Shown here: positions 27,435 to 36,381 of the stretch, in pieces
Numbering within the stretch: the first letter of the stretch is position 1
Layout: every line of letters begins with the position of its first letter
Assembly (NCBI GenBank): GCA_963721725.1
Contig: CAVRLX010000003.1
Span: 310,001-374,000, forward strand
Reading direction: 5' to 3'
DNA from: RI-153 sp963721725
GTDB taxonomy: Bacteria > Chloroflexota > Anaerolineae > Caldilineales > Caldilineaceae
Length of the DNA: 64,000 bases
Notes under the pieces: model-generated
Database searches by the model: none
The model's input: only the letters and a program-made list of their open reading frames with translations
Told to the model about the DNA's origin: nothing
Program-made: the position numbers and the translations under genes

Positions 27435-28836
27435 CGGCTGGCACGACACAAAGAAAGAGCCAGAGAAAGAGCCAGAGCGACAGGGACCGCCACCGCTGCC
27501 GCCGCGCCCGCCCCAATTTGGCCCGGACCGCTGCCCCCTGTGTGGCGGCACAGGCTTTGTGCTCAAGGATGTGCCGCTGGGCCACCCGGATTTTGGCAAG
27601 GCCATTCCCTGTAAGTGCAAAGAGGAGGAACGGCGCTGGCGACGTCTGAATGCCTTCCAGAGCATGAGCAATCTGGAGGCAATGGCGCGCTTTACGTTTG
27701 ACCGCTTTATGCCAGAGCCTCCCTGGCTTTCGCATCAAGCTCAGAGTATTTTGGTGCGCGCCTATGATGCCTGTCGCCAGTTTGCCCACCATCCCCAGGG
27801 CTGGCTGCTCTTGACGGGAACCTATGGCTGCGGCAAAACACATCTGGCGGCGGCGATTGCCAATCAGCGCGTGGATCAAGGGCAGCCCGCGGTTTTTGTG
27901 GTGCTGCCGGATCTACTCGATCACCTGCGTGCCACCTTCGGCCCCAACAGCGAGATCTCGTATGACGCTCTGTTTGAGCAGGTGCACGAGACCAATTTGC
28001 TGGTGATGGATGATCTGGGTACACAGAGCGGCACGCCGTGGTCGCAGGAGAAACTCTTTCAACTGCTCAACCACCGCTATAACACGCAGTTGCCCACGGT
28101 GATCACTTCGAATCAACGGCTGGAAGACATGGATCAGCGCATCCGCAGCCGTCTGATGGATATCAATTTGGTCAACCGTATCCACATCACCGCGCCGGAT
28201 TTTCGCTCGGGGGCCAATCCCAGCCAGAGCGATCTGAGCACGCTTTCGCTGCACAGCGAGCAGACGCTCCATGCGTTTGATACGAACCGGCGCAACCTCT
28301 CGCCAGACGAGCTTTCTACGCTGCGCCGTGTGCGCGATGTCTCAATTCAATATGCCGAATCTCCGCAAGGCTGGCTGGTTTTGATGGGTCCCAACGGCAC
28401 AGGCAAGACCCATCTGGCGGCGGCGATTGCCAATTATCAGCGCGAGGCCGGGCAACAAGAAGCCATGTTTGTAGTAGTCCCCGACTTTTTGGACTATTTG
28501 CGCGCCGCCTTTAATCCCCAATCCCCCATCCCCTATGACCGACGTTTTGACGAGGTGAGGAAGATTTCCATGCTTATTTTGGATGATCTGGGCACAGAGA
28601 GCGCCACGCCGTGGGCCAAAGAGAAGCTCTTTCAACTGCTCAATTACCGCTACAGCGCCAACCTGCCCACGGTGATCACCACCAGCGCCGAGCCAAACGA
28701 GATTGAACCCTGGCTGCGGACGCGCATGTTCGATGTAGATCGCTGTCAGGTCTGGGCGCTGAAAGTCAGCAGCTATCGTGGCAGCGTGGATCAACAGACG
28801 CGACAGCAGAAGCGGCGCAAAAGTGGAAGCTCCTAA
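27343..28836 (+). CDS. Tandem-duplicated DnaC/DnaI-like helicase loader
   Basis: A 497-residue protein carrying two DnaC-type AAA+ modules. A zinc-finger-like region comes first (CPLCGG at 64-69, CKC at 90-92). Module 1 has Walker A GTYGCGKT (159-166), Walker B LLVMDD (219-224), a sensor TSNQ and the arginine box RIRSR. Module 2 has Walker A GPNGTGKT (349-356), Walker B MLILDD (410-415), TTSAEP and LRTR. The modules share nearly identical stretches such as HLAAAIAN and EKLFQLLN. Normal loaders have one module and about 250-310 residues. The ATG at 27343 has AAGGA just upstream, giving a 92-bp overlap with the DnaD-like gene. Probable role: loading the adjacent DnaB. Confidence 0.88.
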   Translation: MKDIQDLGEILRRTNPKITPQMNTRISSEANGWHDTKKEPEKEPERQGPPPLPPRPPQFGPDRCPLCGGTGFVLKDVPLGHPDFGKAIPCKCKEEERRWRRLNAFQSMSNLEAMARFTFDRFMPEPPWLSHQAQSILVRAYDACRQFAHHPQGWLLLTGTYGCGKTHLAAAIANQRVDQGQPAVFVVLPDLLDHLRATFGPNSEISYDALFEQVHETNLLVMDDLGTQSGTPWSQEKLFQLLNHRYNTQLPTVITSNQRLEDMDQRIRSRLMDINLVNRIHITAPDFRSGANPSQSDLSTLSLHSEQTLHAFDTNRRNLSPDELSTLRRVRDVSIQYAESPQGWLVLMGPNGTGKTHLAAAIANYQREAGQQEAMFVVVPDFLDYLRAAFNPQSPIPYDRRFDEVRKISMLILDDLGTESATPWAKEKLFQLLNYRYSANLPTVITTSAEPNEIEPWLRTRMFDVDRCQVWALKVSSYRGSVDQQTRQQKRRKSGSS

Positions 28837-28841
28837 CTGCA

Positions 28842-28877
28842 CGACTTCCCATGCGACTTCCCATGCGACTGCCCATG
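28842..28877. repeat. Three tandem 12-bp units
   Basis: CGACTTCCCATG, CGACTTCCCATG and CGACTGCCCATG follow each other immediately after the loader stop codon. They have no coding role on the plus strand. Confidence 0.8.
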
Positions 28878-28970
28878 CGCTGGAAATGCATAGCCCTACT
28901 TGGTTGCACGCAGACCCGTTCGGTGGCACTATAGGGCAACCATACCACCAACCATGCAAGGGAAATCGTT

Positions 28971-31226
28971 ATGGCGTCGCCTGTGACCACTGAAGAAAGT
29001 ATCCACACCGAACCCACCACCGTTGAAAAAATTCAGAAGCTCCCCTGGTCGATAGCCTCCAACGTCGCCAATACCTTCTTTGTCCAATTCACCTTCTTTG
29101 GCTCGGTCTTTGTGCTCTTCCTCAACGAGGTGGGGCTGAGCAAAGGTCAAGTTGGCTTTGTGCTCTCGCTGCTGCCTTTTTCCGGGCTGATCTCGCTTTT
29201 TGTGGCCCCAGCGGTGGCCCGCTGGGGATACAAACGCAGCTACCTCACCTTTTGGGCAGCGCGCAGCCTCGTCTCGGCGCTGATGCTCTTGATCCCGTGG
29301 GTGATGGTCAGCTTTGGGCAAGAGAGCGCGCTGCTCTTCATCTCGGTGACGGTTGCCACCTTTGCCCTGTTGCGCTCGGTGGGGATGACAGCCAACCTGC
29401 CCTGGGTGCAGGAATTTGTGCCCAACTCGGTGCGCGGCAAATATACCGCCACCAGCAACGTTTTCACCTCGTTGGCCGGCTTTGTCGCCATTATCGGCGG
29501 CGGCTTCGTGCTGGATCGGATCGGCGGGCTAAGTGGCTTTGTGATGCTGATTGGGTTTGGCGTGCTGGCGGGCCTTGTTTCCGTCTGGTTTGCCGCCTAT
29601 ATCCCCGGCGGCGCGCCCCCGCCCATTCGCCCTGGACAGAAACAGCAGCGTGATTTGGGCGTCGCCATTCGCGATCCCAGTTTCGTGCGCTATCTCATCG
29701 GTGTCACCGTGCTGACGCTGGCAACTGTGCCGCTTGGGTCCTTTGTGCCGCTTTTTATGCAAGAGCAGGTGGGGCTGCAAACCGGCAACATTGTCTTTTT
29801 GCAGATCGGTTCGTTGGCCGGTGGGCTGCTTGCCAGCTATTGGTGGGGCTGGGCCGCTGATCGGTATGGCAGCAAACCTGTCATGTTGTGGGGGCTTTCT
29901 CTACGTGTGTTGATCCCAGTTTTGTGGATTTTAATGCCCAAAAACAGCGATGTCAGCCTCTATGTTGCCCTGGGCATTGCCCTCTTCCAGGGCATCGCCG
30001 ACATGGGCTGGGGGATTGGTTCCGCCCGGCTGCTCTATGTTAATGTGGTGCCGCCAGAGAAAAGCTCCGACTATATGGCGCTCTACAATTCGTGGACAGG
30101 CATTGCCGGGGGCATCAGTCAAATTCTGGGCGGGCAGATTTTGGTGGCGTCACAGGGCCTATCGGCGACCTTGCCGGCCTTTGGCGTGGGCGCATACCTG
30201 CCGCTCTTTCTCATGGGCATGGGGCTGCCGGTGATCAGTATCTTTGTAATGAACGCCATCCGCGCCGAGGTCACGCTGGGCATGGGTGAATTCGCCGGGA
30301 TTTTCTTCCGCGGCAACCCCTTTCTCGCCATGACTTCCATGATTCGTTATCATCTGGCGCGCAGCGAAGAAGCCACTGTGCGTGTGACGGAGCGTATGGG
30401 CGAGGCGCGCAGCCCGCTGGCCGTGGATGAACTGTTGGAGGTCTTACACGATCCACGCTTTAATGTGCGCTTTGAAGCGATTATCTCAATTTCGCGCATG
30501 CCCGCGGAGCCGCGGCTGATTGAGGCGCTCATTGAGATTCTGCATGGCAGCGAATTGGCGCTGAGTGTGGTGGCGGCGTGGGCACTGGGCCGCATCGGCG
30601 ATCCCAGCGCCTATGAACCGTTGCGCCAGGGGCTATATTCCGACTATCGCTCGATTCAGGCGCACAGCGCGCGGGCGCTGGGCGCGCTGGGCAACAACGA
30701 AGCCGTTCCCCTGTTGTTGGAACGGCTGGTGAATGAGACGGACAAAGGGCTGCAAATGGCCTATGCTTCGGCGTTGGGGAATCTGGGCGCAAAGGAAGCC
30801 GTAGACCATCTGCTGGGGTTACTTTACGCAACGCACAATGAAGGGGCACGGCTGGAATTGGCGCTGACGTTGGCACGCATTGTGGGCGACGAACATCATT
30901 TCATCCAACTGCTACGCAACGTGCGCAGCGATCCCGGCACAGCCGTGGCCCAAGAACTCAACATTCTCAAACGGCGGCTGTTGCGCGATCATGCTAATGA
31001 TCCCCAAGAACCGCTCTATTTAACCTGTGTCGATTTCTTTGCACGGGGCGATCTGGCGGAAGGGGCCAAAGCCTTAAGCGAGTTAATTGACCAATCCCCG
31101 CTGCAAGAGCTTGCCCCAGTTCAACAAAAGGTGCTACGCGAGTGCGGCTTGCGGCTACGGGAGTTCGGCCCGGCCCACCAGGAGTATATGCTGCTGGCGC
31201 TGCACACGCTGGGAAGCAGAAATTAG
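28971..31226 (+). CDS. MFS transporter fused to C-terminal HEAT-type repeats
   Basis: A 751-residue protein. Residues about 25-445 form a 12-helix major facilitator transporter; the loop-2/3 signature appears as APAVARWGYKRSYL, and the equivalent in the second half as WGWAADRYGSKPVM. From about 480 to 680 there are alpha-helical HEAT/PBS-lyase-like repeats (DELLEVLHDPRFNVRFEAI, LIEALIEILHG, AAWALGRIGDP, ARALGALGNNEAVP, ASALGNLGAKEAVD), which would lie in the cytoplasm. The substrate is unknown. AAGGGA precedes the ATG at 28971. It ends 54 bp before the convergent Nudix gene. Confidence 0.85.
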   Translation: MASPVTTEESIHTEPTTVEKIQKLPWSIASNVANTFFVQFTFFGSVFVLFLNEVGLSKGQVGFVLSLLPFSGLISLFVAPAVARWGYKRSYLTFWAARSLVSALMLLIPWVMVSFGQESALLFISVTVATFALLRSVGMTANLPWVQEFVPNSVRGKYTATSNVFTSLAGFVAIIGGGFVLDRIGGLSGFVMLIGFGVLAGLVSVWFAAYIPGGAPPPIRPGQKQQRDLGVAIRDPSFVRYLIGVTVLTLATVPLGSFVPLFMQEQVGLQTGNIVFLQIGSLAGGLLASYWWGWAADRYGSKPVMLWGLSLRVLIPVLWILMPKNSDVSLYVALGIALFQGIADMGWGIGSARLLYVNVVPPEKSSDYMALYNSWTGIAGGISQILGGQILVASQGLSATLPAFGVGAYLPLFLMGMGLPVISIFVMNAIRAEVTLGMGEFAGIFFRGNPFLAMTSMIRYHLARSEEATVRVTERMGEARSPLAVDELLEVLHDPRFNVRFEAIISISRMPAEPRLIEALIEILHGSELALSVVAAWALGRIGDPSAYEPLRQGLYSDYRSIQAHSARALGALGNNEAVPLLLERLVNETDKGLQMAYASALGNLGAKEAVDHLLGLLYATHNEGARLELALTLARIVGDEHHFIQLLRNVRSDPGTAVAQELNILKRRLLRDHANDPQEPLYLTCVDFFARGDLAEGAKALSELIDQSPLQELAPVQQKVLRECGLRLREFGPAHQEYMLLALHTLGSRN

Positions 31227-31278
31227 AGTGAGGGGGATTAAAAATTGGGCGTCAATCTCTAATCTCCCTCCCCTCACT
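31227..31278. terminator. Bidirectional hairpin between convergent genes
   Basis: AGTGAGGGGGATTA (from 31227) and TAATCTCCCTCCCCTCACT (ending 31278) can pair with small bulges. It fills the gap between the MFS-HEAT and Nudix stop codons. Confidence 0.65.
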
Positions 31279-31280
31279 TT

Positions 31281-32048
31281 CTAACGGCCACTCCCCAATT
31301 CTTTGGGAAAGAAAAACTCTCGGCTGGCGGCGTCAGCATAGCCTTCAATCTCGGTAATGGCAAAGCCGGGGGCTTCCAGCGCGGCTCGCACAATTTCCCG
31401 GTTAAAGTGGCTGACTTTGTCGCTGGCGAAATACTCGTCCACGGGCATCCAAAAGCACTCGTCGATCTCATCCTCCTGCATACGGATCTCATCGCTGAGC
31501 GGAGAGAGCCGCGCCACAAAGTAGATGTCCGATCTGCCGTGACGATAGCCGTGCCAGTGGCGAAAGGAGACCATTGCCTCGAAGCGCGCACGCACGCCGG
31601 TCTCCTCCAACACCTCGCGCTCCACGGCATCCACCAGATGTTCGCCTGCGTGCAGCGCGCCACCGGGCAGTTTATAATAAGGTCGCTCGGACATGCGGTG
31701 GCGTTCGGAAACCACGAGCAGCTCGCGCCGGTCGTTGAGAACCACGCCGCCGATCCCAATGTAGTGGGTGGCATAGCCCGGCACCAATGCGTTGGGCTGC
31801 AACTGCTTCACCAAAAGCACATACTCCTGGCCTGTGTGGTGAAATGTAAAGCCCGCTTTCACCGCCACCGGGATAAATTCACACTGATGAATCGAAAGCT
31901 CTAGCCAAACCACCAGCCGTCCATCGGCGACCCACTGATCAAGCGAGGGGTGCAGCCGTTCAGCAAAGGGGTCCACCCCATGCGAAAGGGCATGGGTTTC
32001 AATCATGACGCCATTAAAGCGGTTTATTGTATGTTCCAACAGATCCAT
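31281..32048 (-). CDS. Nudix hydrolase, NUDT6/AtNUDX7-like
   Basis: A 255-residue protein with a pre-Nudix domain and a Nudix domain. The Nudix box GGALHAGEHLVDAVEREVLEETGV fits Gx5Ex7REUxEExGU and holds the Glu residues that bind Mg2+. The N-terminal region has VVWLELSIHQCEFIPVAVKAGFTFHH, like the 'W(I/L)kL.....l....v..GF..HH' stretch of NUDT6 and plant NUDX7. Such enzymes hydrolyse ADP-ribose or NADH-type substrates; which one cannot be told here. The ATG at 32048 is used; the longer frame starts with TTG at 32117. Confidence 0.85.
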   Translation of the reverse strand: MDLLEHTINRFNGVMIETHALSHGVDPFAERLHPSLDQWVADGRLVVWLELSIHQCEFIPVAVKAGFTFHHTGQEYVLLVKQLQPNALVPGYATHYIGIGGVVLNDRRELLVVSERHRMSERPYYKLPGGALHAGEHLVDAVEREVLEETGVRARFEAMVSFRHWHGYRHGRSDIYFVARLSPLSDEIRMQEDEIDECFWMPVDEYFASDKVSHFNREIVRAALEAPGFAITEIEGYADAASREFFFPKELGSGR

Positions 32049-32219
32049 AGGTGCGCCGTTTTCGGTTGAGTGAAGAGAAGGGTAAAGGTAGACGTATCGT
32101 AGATCATTGACGGGCAAATGTAAATTTAGCGGCGTGGAAGCGTGAACCGTGATCGAGCTTCACCCCGCCTCTCCAAGCGCCTAATGCCAGTCTATGCGCC
32201 TGCAAAAAATGTCTGCGAA

Positions 32220-32248
32220 CTGGCATTCCCCCCCTTCTTCCGCTATAC
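32220..32248 (+). promoter_or_regulatory. Candidate promoter of the sugar-acid gene cluster
   Basis: CTGGCA (32220-32225), a 17-bp spacer and TATACT (32243-32248), placing the start about 40 nt before the mannonate dehydratase ATG. Confidence 0.45.
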
Positions 32249-32293
32249 TTTGGGTTCCTAAACCGTTTTTCCCACCCACCAAAGGATCTTCCC

Positions 32294-33282
32294 ATGATCA
32301 AAATTGCCGAAGTACTCCCACCACGCCCGTCGGCCCTGTGGCGGATGGTGAAGCAGTGCGGCGTCGACTATGTGGTCGGCTCCATGGACATGAGCACGCT
32401 GGAAACCGCCCGCACGAAAGACGAATTGCCCTGGGGCTACATGTCGCTGCTGCGCGTCAAGACCAGCTATGAAGATGCGGGTTTTAAGTTCGACGTGCTG
32501 GAAAGCCGCCCGCCGCTGACCAAAGCCAAACTTGGGTCTGCCGGGCCGCGACGAGGAGATCGAAACCGTCCTCGACCTTGTGCGCAACATGGGCAAACTG
32601 GGCATTGGCGTCTGGTGCTACGAGTGGATGCCGGTCTTCAACTGGATGCGCACCTCGACTGGCCGCGCCCAGCCGCGGCGGGGCCGTGGTCACCGGCTAC
32701 GACCACAACCTGATGCGCAACGCCCCGCTCACCGAGTATGGCGAAGTGAGCGAAGAGACGCTCTGGGAAAACCTGGAATACTTCCTCAAGGCGGTGATCC
32801 CCGTGGCCGAAGAGGCCGGCGTCAAGCTCGCCATGCACCCGGACGATCCGCCACTGTCGCCCATCCGTGGCCTGGGGCGCATTATGCGCAGCGTCGAAAA
32901 CTACCAGCGCCTCGTCGATCTCGTGCCCAGCCCCGTCAACGGCATCACCCTGTGCCAGGGCAACTTCACCATGATGACCGATGACCTGCCCAGTGTGATC
33001 CGCGATTTTGGCAAGCAGGACAAGATCTTCTTTGTCCACTTCCGCGATGTGCGCGGCACGCCAGAAGGCTTTGTGGAGACCTTCCACGACGACGGCAAGA
33101 CCGACATGCTGGCCTGCATGAAGGCCTATCGCGACATTGGCTACGAGGGTGTGCTGCGCCCCGATCACGTGCCCACGATGGAAGGCGACGACAACTCCCA
33201 CGCCGGCTACTCGTCGATTGGCCGCCTCTTTGCGATTGGCTATATCAAGGGCTTGCGACAGGCTGTTTACGCCGAGAATTAA
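32294..33282 (+). CDS. Mannonate dehydratase family protein, UxuA-like (two frameshifts)
   Basis: A TIM-barrel protein of about 328 residues, related to D-mannonate dehydratase (D-mannonate to 2-keto-3-deoxygluconate). The N-terminus MIKIAEVLPPRPSALWRMVK and later LGLPGRDEEIE, SRGGAVVTGYDHN, KLAMHPDDPP and FVHFRDVRG are typical, including the metal-binding His and Asp/Cys stretch (NGITLCQGNF). Frames change near 32528-32531 and 32663-32669; each is explained by one extra base. AAGGA lies seven bases before the ATG. It is the first gene of a same-strand run with an enolase-family dehydratase, an aldehyde dehydrogenase and an aminotransferase. Confidence 0.85.
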
Positions 33283-33284
33283 CA

Positions 33285-33385
33285 GAGGACGAAAGACCAA
33301 AGACGAGAGACGAAGGTTGAGCTTCTTGCCACATCAGAGCAAACTTGACGTTCGTCCGTCGTCTTCCGTCCATCGTCTTCCGGTC
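33285..33385. repeat. Heptamer arrays in inverted arrangement
   Basis: The left part is GAGGACG, AAAGACC, AAAGACG, AGAGACG (33285-33312), the same RRRGACG type as at 494. The right part (about 33350-33385) is made of complementary units such as CGTTCGT, CCGTCGT, CTTCCGT, CCATCGT. The element separates the UxuA-like and enolase-family genes. Confidence 0.7.
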
Positions 33386-33408
33386 AACCATCACATAAGG
33401 ATCAATTC

Positions 33409-34548
33409 ATGAAGATCACCAACATCGAGTGTTACCCCGTCTGGGGCGGACAGCGCAATTTTCTCTTCGTCGTGGTGGATACCGACGAAGGCATCTACGG
33501 CGTGGGCGAAGCCGGCATCACCGGGCGCGAGGAAGCCATCATCGGCGCGATCGAGCACTTCAAGCCGCTGCTCATCGGCCAGGATCCCTTCCGCATCGAG
33601 CACATCTGGCAGGTCTTGTTCCGCGGCGGCTTCTTCCCGGCCCAGCGTATCCTCACCTCGGCCATCAGCGCCATCGACATTGCCCTGTGGGACATCAAGG
33701 GCAAGGCGCTGGGCGTGCCGATCTATGAACTGCTGGGCGGGCGTGTGCGCGACAAAGTGGTCTGCTACCCCCACAACCGCGGCCACGCCAGCGAGATCGC
33801 GCCGCTGGTCGAATCCTGCCTGCAGACGAAGGAAGAGGGCTGGAAGTTCGTGCGCTGGGGGCTGCCGCAGGATGGCGACATCCTGGAGCCGCGCCAGGCG
33901 GTGCGTACCTCGATCAAGCAGTTCCAGGCCGTGCGCGAGGCCGTCGGCGAGGAGATCGAACTCTGCTTCGACGTCCACACCCGGCTGGATCTGCCCGACG
34001 CGGTCTGGCTCTGCCAGGAGGTCGAGCAGTTCCATCCCTTCTTCATCGAAGACCCGCTGCGCTCGGAGAACCCCGACTCGTTCAAGACGCTGCGCCCGCG
34101 TACCGCCGTGCCGCTGGCGGCTGGCGAGCAGTTTTCGTCCAAGTGGGAGTTTCGCCAGTTGATCGAGGAGGAGTGGATCGACTATGCGCGCGTCGATCTC
34201 TGTATCGTGGGCGGCTTCACCGAGACCAAGAAGATCATGGGCTGGTGCGAGACCCACTACATCAAGATGGCGGTGCACAACCCGCTGGGGCCGATTAGCA
34301 GCGCCGCCTGCCTGCAGGTCAATCTGGCCTGCCCCAACTTCGGCGTACAGGAGCAGCCGCGCAAGACCGGCACGGTGCTCACCGATGTGGTTCCCGTGCA
34401 GCCTGTGTGGGAAGATGGCTATCTGCTGCCGCCAGAACTGCCCGGCCTGGGCATCGAGTTCGACCGCGAAGCGGCCAAGAAGCACCCCTACCAGCGCAGC
34501 GAGTTGACCCATCTGCGCCGCTTGGATGGCTCGTTTACGAATTGGTAG
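33409..34548 (+). CDS. Mandelate racemase/muconate lactonizing family dehydratase (galactonate/gluconate dehydratase-like)
   Basis: A 379-residue enolase-superfamily sugar-acid dehydratase. The capping domain starts MKITNIECYPV. In the barrel the metal ligands are visible: Asp in CFDVHTR, Glu in FIEDPL and Glu in AAGEQF. The His of CFDVHTR and the His of VHNPLGPIS match the two catalytic His of D-galactonate dehydratase (DgoD). It would remove water from an aldonic acid to give a 2-keto-3-deoxy acid, parallel to the UxuA-like enzyme upstream. AAGGAT lies eight bases before the ATG. The exact sugar acid cannot be assigned. Confidence 0.88.
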   Translation: MKITNIECYPVWGGQRNFLFVVVDTDEGIYGVGEAGITGREEAIIGAIEHFKPLLIGQDPFRIEHIWQVLFRGGFFPAQRILTSAISAIDIALWDIKGKALGVPIYELLGGRVRDKVVCYPHNRGHASEIAPLVESCLQTKEEGWKFVRWGLPQDGDILEPRQAVRTSIKQFQAVREAVGEEIELCFDVHTRLDLPDAVWLCQEVEQFHPFFIEDPLRSENPDSFKTLRPRTAVPLAAGEQFSSKWEFRQLIEEEWIDYARVDLCIVGGFTETKKIMGWCETHYIKMAVHNPLGPISSAACLQVNLACPNFGVQEQPRKTGTVLTDVVPVQPVWEDGYLLPPELPGLGIEFDREAAKKHPYQRSELTHLRRLDGSFTNW

Positions 34549-34554
34549 ACCGTG

Positions 34555-34606
34555 TTGCGTAGTGCGTACTGCGTATCTCAGAAAATACGCAGTACGCACT
34601 ACGCAA
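34555..34606 (+). terminator. 22-bp perfect hairpin of GCGTANT heptamers
   Basis: Arms 34555-34576 (TTGCGTAGTGCGTACTGCG...) and 34585-34606 are exact complements with an 8-base loop. Each arm is built of 7-bp units (GCGTAGT, GCGTACT, GCGTATC). It begins 7 bp after the dehydratase stop. Confidence 0.75.
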
Positions 34607-34711
34607 TAGAGCAACCCTCAATTCTCAGTTCCCACCCCTTCCACCCTCACAACTCTTTGCCCAGATACCCCCTTCTCCCGTATCATAGAGGGACGCCTAC
34701 GGGCACAATTC

Positions 34712-34784
34712 TTTTGTAAACACGGATGGGAGAGAACACGGATTCGCGCTTCATCTGTGTTCTTTCCTATCCGTGTTTACAAAA
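34712..34784. repeat. Long inverted repeat in the aldehyde dehydrogenase leader
   Basis: Arms 34712-34742 and 34754-34784 pair over 31 bp with about three mismatches around an 11-base loop. The left arm itself contains AACACGGAT twice. It lies 17 bp before the Shine-Dalgarno of the aldehyde dehydrogenase gene, so it could affect transcription or translation. Confidence 0.75.
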
Positions 34785-34815
34785 AATGAAGCGATTTTTC
34801 AAAAAGGAGCATATT

Positions 34816-36282
34816 ATGCAGCTTTCCGATCCCTCTCTTCTCCACGACAAAGCCTATATTAACGGCCAGTGGATCAGCGCCGACAGCGGCCAGACCACGC
34901 CGATCATCAACCCCGCCACCGGCGAGGAGATCGCCCAGGTGCCGCGCATGGGCGTGGCCGAGACGCGCCGGGCGATTGAGGCCGCCGCCACCGCCTTCAA
35001 AAGCTGGCGCGCCAAAACTGGCAAAGAGCGCGCCAAAATCCTGCGCCGCTGGGCCGACCTGATGATGGAAAATCAGGACGATCTGGCTGTGATCCTGACC
35101 ACGGAACAGGGCAAGCCGCTGGCCGAGGCAAAGGGCGAAATCGCCTACGCCGCCTCGTTTCTGGAATGGTTCGGCGAAGAGGCCAAGCGCGTCTACGGCG
35201 ACACCATCCCGCAACATCAGCCCGACAAGCGCATCATTACGCTGAAGCAGCCGATTGGCGTCTGCGCAGGCATCACGCCGTGGAACTTCCCGGCGGGCAT
35301 GATCACACGCAAGGGCGCGCCGGCCATGGCCGTGGGCTGCACCATGATCTTCAAACCCGCCGAGCAGACACCCCTCTCCGCCCTGGCGCTGTGTGAGTTG
35401 GCCGAACGCGCCGGGCTGCCCGCAGGCGTGCTCAACGTGGTCACCGGCGCGGCAGAAGATGCCCCGGCGATTGGCGGCGAACTGACGAGCAACCCCACGG
35501 TGCGCGCCGTCAGCTTCACCGGCTCCACCGAGGTGGGCAAGATTTTGATGAAGCAGAGCGCCGACACCGTGAAGCGGGTCTCGCTGGAACTGGGCGGCAA
35601 TGCCCCCTTCATTGTCTTCGACGACGCCGACCTCGACGAAGCCGTGGCCGGCGCGGTGATCTCCAAATATCGCAACGCCGGGCAGACCTGTGTCTGTGCC
35701 AACCGCATCTATGTGCAGGATAGCGTCTACGAGGAGTTCGCCGACAAACTGGTGGCGGCGGTGAGCAAACTGCGTGTGGGCGATGGCTTTGAGCAGGGCA
35801 TTGAAATTGGCCCGCTGATTGACCGGGCGGCGCTGGCCAAAGTGGAGCGGCTGGTGAGCAATGCCGTGAGCATGGGCGCGCACGTGGCGTTGGGCGGCCA
35901 GAAGGTGAGCGAGGGCGGCACTTTCTACGTGCCCACGGTGCTCACCGAGGTGACGCCCGCCATGGACATGAACGACGAGGAGATCTTTGGGCCGGTGGCG
36001 GGCTTGCAGCGCTTCCGCAGCGAAGAGGAGGCCATCGAGCTTGCCAACAACACCCAGTACGGGCTGGCCGTCTACTTTTACACACGGGACATTGGCCGCG
36101 TCTGGCGTGTCTCCGAGGCGCTGGAATATGGCATCGTCGGCATCAACACCGGGCTGATCTCCACCGAGGTGGCCCCCTTTGGCGGTGTCAAAGAGTCCGG
36201 CCTGGGCCGCGAAGGCTCCAAGTATGGCGTGGACGAGTGGGTGGAGATTAAGTATTTGTGCATGGGTGGGATTGATAAGTGA
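34816..36282 (+). CDS. NAD(P)-dependent aldehyde dehydrogenase, succinate-semialdehyde dehydrogenase-like
   Basis: A 488-residue ALDH superfamily enzyme. Signatures in order: TPWNFPAGMI, KPAEQTPLSA, the cofactor loop FTGSTEVGK, the general base Glu in VSLELGGNAPF, and the nucleophilic Cys in GQTCVCANR. The C-terminus has PFGGVKESGLGREGSKYG. The overall pattern is that of GabD (succinate semialdehyde to succinate). AAGGAG lies seven bases before the ATG at 34816; an in-frame upstream start lies within the hairpin. Neighbouring a class III aminotransferase, it may complete degradation of an omega-amino acid such as GABA or beta-alanine. Confidence 0.9.
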   Translation: MQLSDPSLLHDKAYINGQWISADSGQTTPIINPATGEEIAQVPRMGVAETRRAIEAAATAFKSWRAKTGKERAKILRRWADLMMENQDDLAVILTTEQGKPLAEAKGEIAYAASFLEWFGEEAKRVYGDTIPQHQPDKRIITLKQPIGVCAGITPWNFPAGMITRKGAPAMAVGCTMIFKPAEQTPLSALALCELAERAGLPAGVLNVVTGAAEDAPAIGGELTSNPTVRAVSFTGSTEVGKILMKQSADTVKRVSLELGGNAPFIVFDDADLDEAVAGAVISKYRNAGQTCVCANRIYVQDSVYEEFADKLVAAVSKLRVGDGFEQGIEIGPLIDRAALAKVERLVSNAVSMGAHVALGGQKVSEGGTFYVPTVLTEVTPAMDMNDEEIFGPVAGLQRFRSEEEAIELANNTQYGLAVYFYTRDIGRVWRVSEALEYGIVGINTGLISTEVAPFGGVKESGLGREGSKYGVDEWVEIKYLCMGGIDK

Positions 36283-36287
36283 GATTG

Positions 36288-36349
36288 GGCGATTGGGTGA
36301 TTAGGATTTGACGGTAACGGCTTCTCTCCAATCACCCAATCACCTTTTT
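36288..36349 (+). terminator. Terminator after the aldehyde dehydrogenase gene
   Basis: GGCGATTGGGTGATT (36288-36302) pairs with AATCACCCAATCACC (36330-36344), followed by TTTTT. The left arm repeats GATTGGG with an 8-bp period. Confidence 0.8.
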
Positions 36350-36381
36350 CCCCAGATTTTACTGAAAGGAACGAACTACGT

